Position numbers and translations under genes: made by a program. Positions 63,534-64,000 of a stretch of 64,000 bases of DNA are shown here, piece after piece. Each line of letters starts with the position of its first letter. Position 1 is the first letter of the stretch. The notes under the pieces were generated by a model. The model saw only the letters and a list, made by a program, of their open reading frames with translations. It made no database searches and was not told the DNA's origin. The DNA is from Actinostola sp. cb2023 (taxonomy: Eukaryota; Cnidaria; Anthozoa; Actiniaria; Actinostolidae): positions 559,501 through 623,500 of the forward strand of contig JAUJYZ010001480.1 in the NCBI GenBank assembly GCA_033675265.1, written 5' to 3'.

Positions 63534-63996
63534 CTAGCCTCCTCTGCATGCAACTCACAAGGGAAAAACTAAATATAAAATTGGGTTTCCTGTGGTGAAA
63601 CATCCTCGGAGAGAGTCTGGGGCGGGTTCCCCCTTTTTCACCAATTCAATGGGGAGTTTGCAGGTGTGACATTTTGTTGCGTGACATTTTAAATTTTAAT
63701 CCAACAAAAACAAAAATATAATATTTGAAAAGAGCACACCAAAATTAGCTGTTGCCCACCACCGTATGTTTCTTAAGAAAAAAGCCAACTTCGGTTGCCC
63801 ATAACTTTCGCTCTATTCATCGAAATTACTTCAAAATTTCAATTTTTGTTAATTTTGTGCTCTTTTCAAATATTATTTTTTGTTTTTTTGTTGGATTAAA
63901 ATTCAAAATGTCACGCAACACCTGCAAACTCCCCATTCAATTCAATTCAACACAGACCTGTAATCCTCACAACCAAGTTGTCTGCAGAAGAGGCTA
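63534..63996. mobile_element. TAGCCTCC-type foldback element, copy E (about 460 bp)
   Basis: It starts TAGCCTCCTCTGCATG and ends CTGCAGAAGAGGCTA. Inside, AATGGGGAGTTTGCAGGTGT pairs with ACACCTGCAAACTCCCCATT, and ATTTGAAAAGAGCAC pairs with GTGCTCTTTTCAAAT. It lies just upstream of the 5'-most visible exon of the repeat/ankyrin gene. Confidence 0.7.
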
Positions 63997-64000
63997 ATCT

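Overview
This is eukaryotic, animal-type DNA: AT-rich, with phase-consistent GT-AG introns and a high density of foldback elements, TIR elements, minisatellites and microsatellites. Nothing prokaryotic was seen (no operons, CRISPR or rRNA). The genes are metazoan (a PHACTR actin/PP1 regulator, PLAC8-family proteins, a Cdc1/MPPE1-like phosphoesterase). The repeat style (TTAA elements ending near CCCATT..CTCC, long G/C tracts next to TACTC, many hairpin MITEs) suggests a cnidarian, probably an anthozoan such as a coral or sea anemone. The lineage is an inference from style, not from a search.

Layout. (1) 1-1226, minus strand: the first two coding exons of a Cdc1/MPPE1-like metallophosphoesterase that runs off the left edge. 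(2) 1227-4609: divergent intergenic region with several MITEs. (3) 4610-35414, plus strand: a complete 13-exon PHACTR gene of 463 codons, reconstructed exon by exon. Its coding sequence is only 1392 nt spread over 30.8 kb. The introns hold nested DNA transposons, a CTG-type repeat field, an 85-bp minisatellite (about 19 units), a 55-bp minisatellite (about 33 units) and a pentanucleotide array with higher-order structure. (4) 35415-40627: intergenic, with foldback elements. (5) 40628-42162, minus strand: two nearly identical 108-aa PLAC8-like genes in tandem. (6) 42400-47040: a dense cluster of inverted repeats, including a perfect 388-bp palindrome and a 4.1-kb TIR element whose left arm carries three younger insertions that its right arm lacks. 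(7) 47840-51560: several copies of a hairpin-bounded mobile module. (8) 53500-56862: a 117-bp minisatellite. (9) 56829-63432, minus strand: a large, probably 5'-incomplete gene for an ankyrin-like protein containing 26 nearly identical 38-aa repeats, interrupted by a frameshift between units 13 and 14 and probably a second one near 57435. (10) 63534-63996: another foldback element.

PHACTR proteins couple G-actin (RPEL motifs) to protein phosphatase 1 (C-terminal RVxF-PhiPhi-R-W string), and both parts are intact here. No functional link among the neighbouring genes is evident. The least explained object is the repeat/ankyrin gene. Its 114-bp units are almost identical, are flanked on both sides by diverged copies of one module, and resemble a short segment of that module. 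It lies directly beside an unrelated 117-bp minisatellite. No transposase, integrase or reverse transcriptase ORF was recognised, so all mobile elements seen appear non-autonomous.
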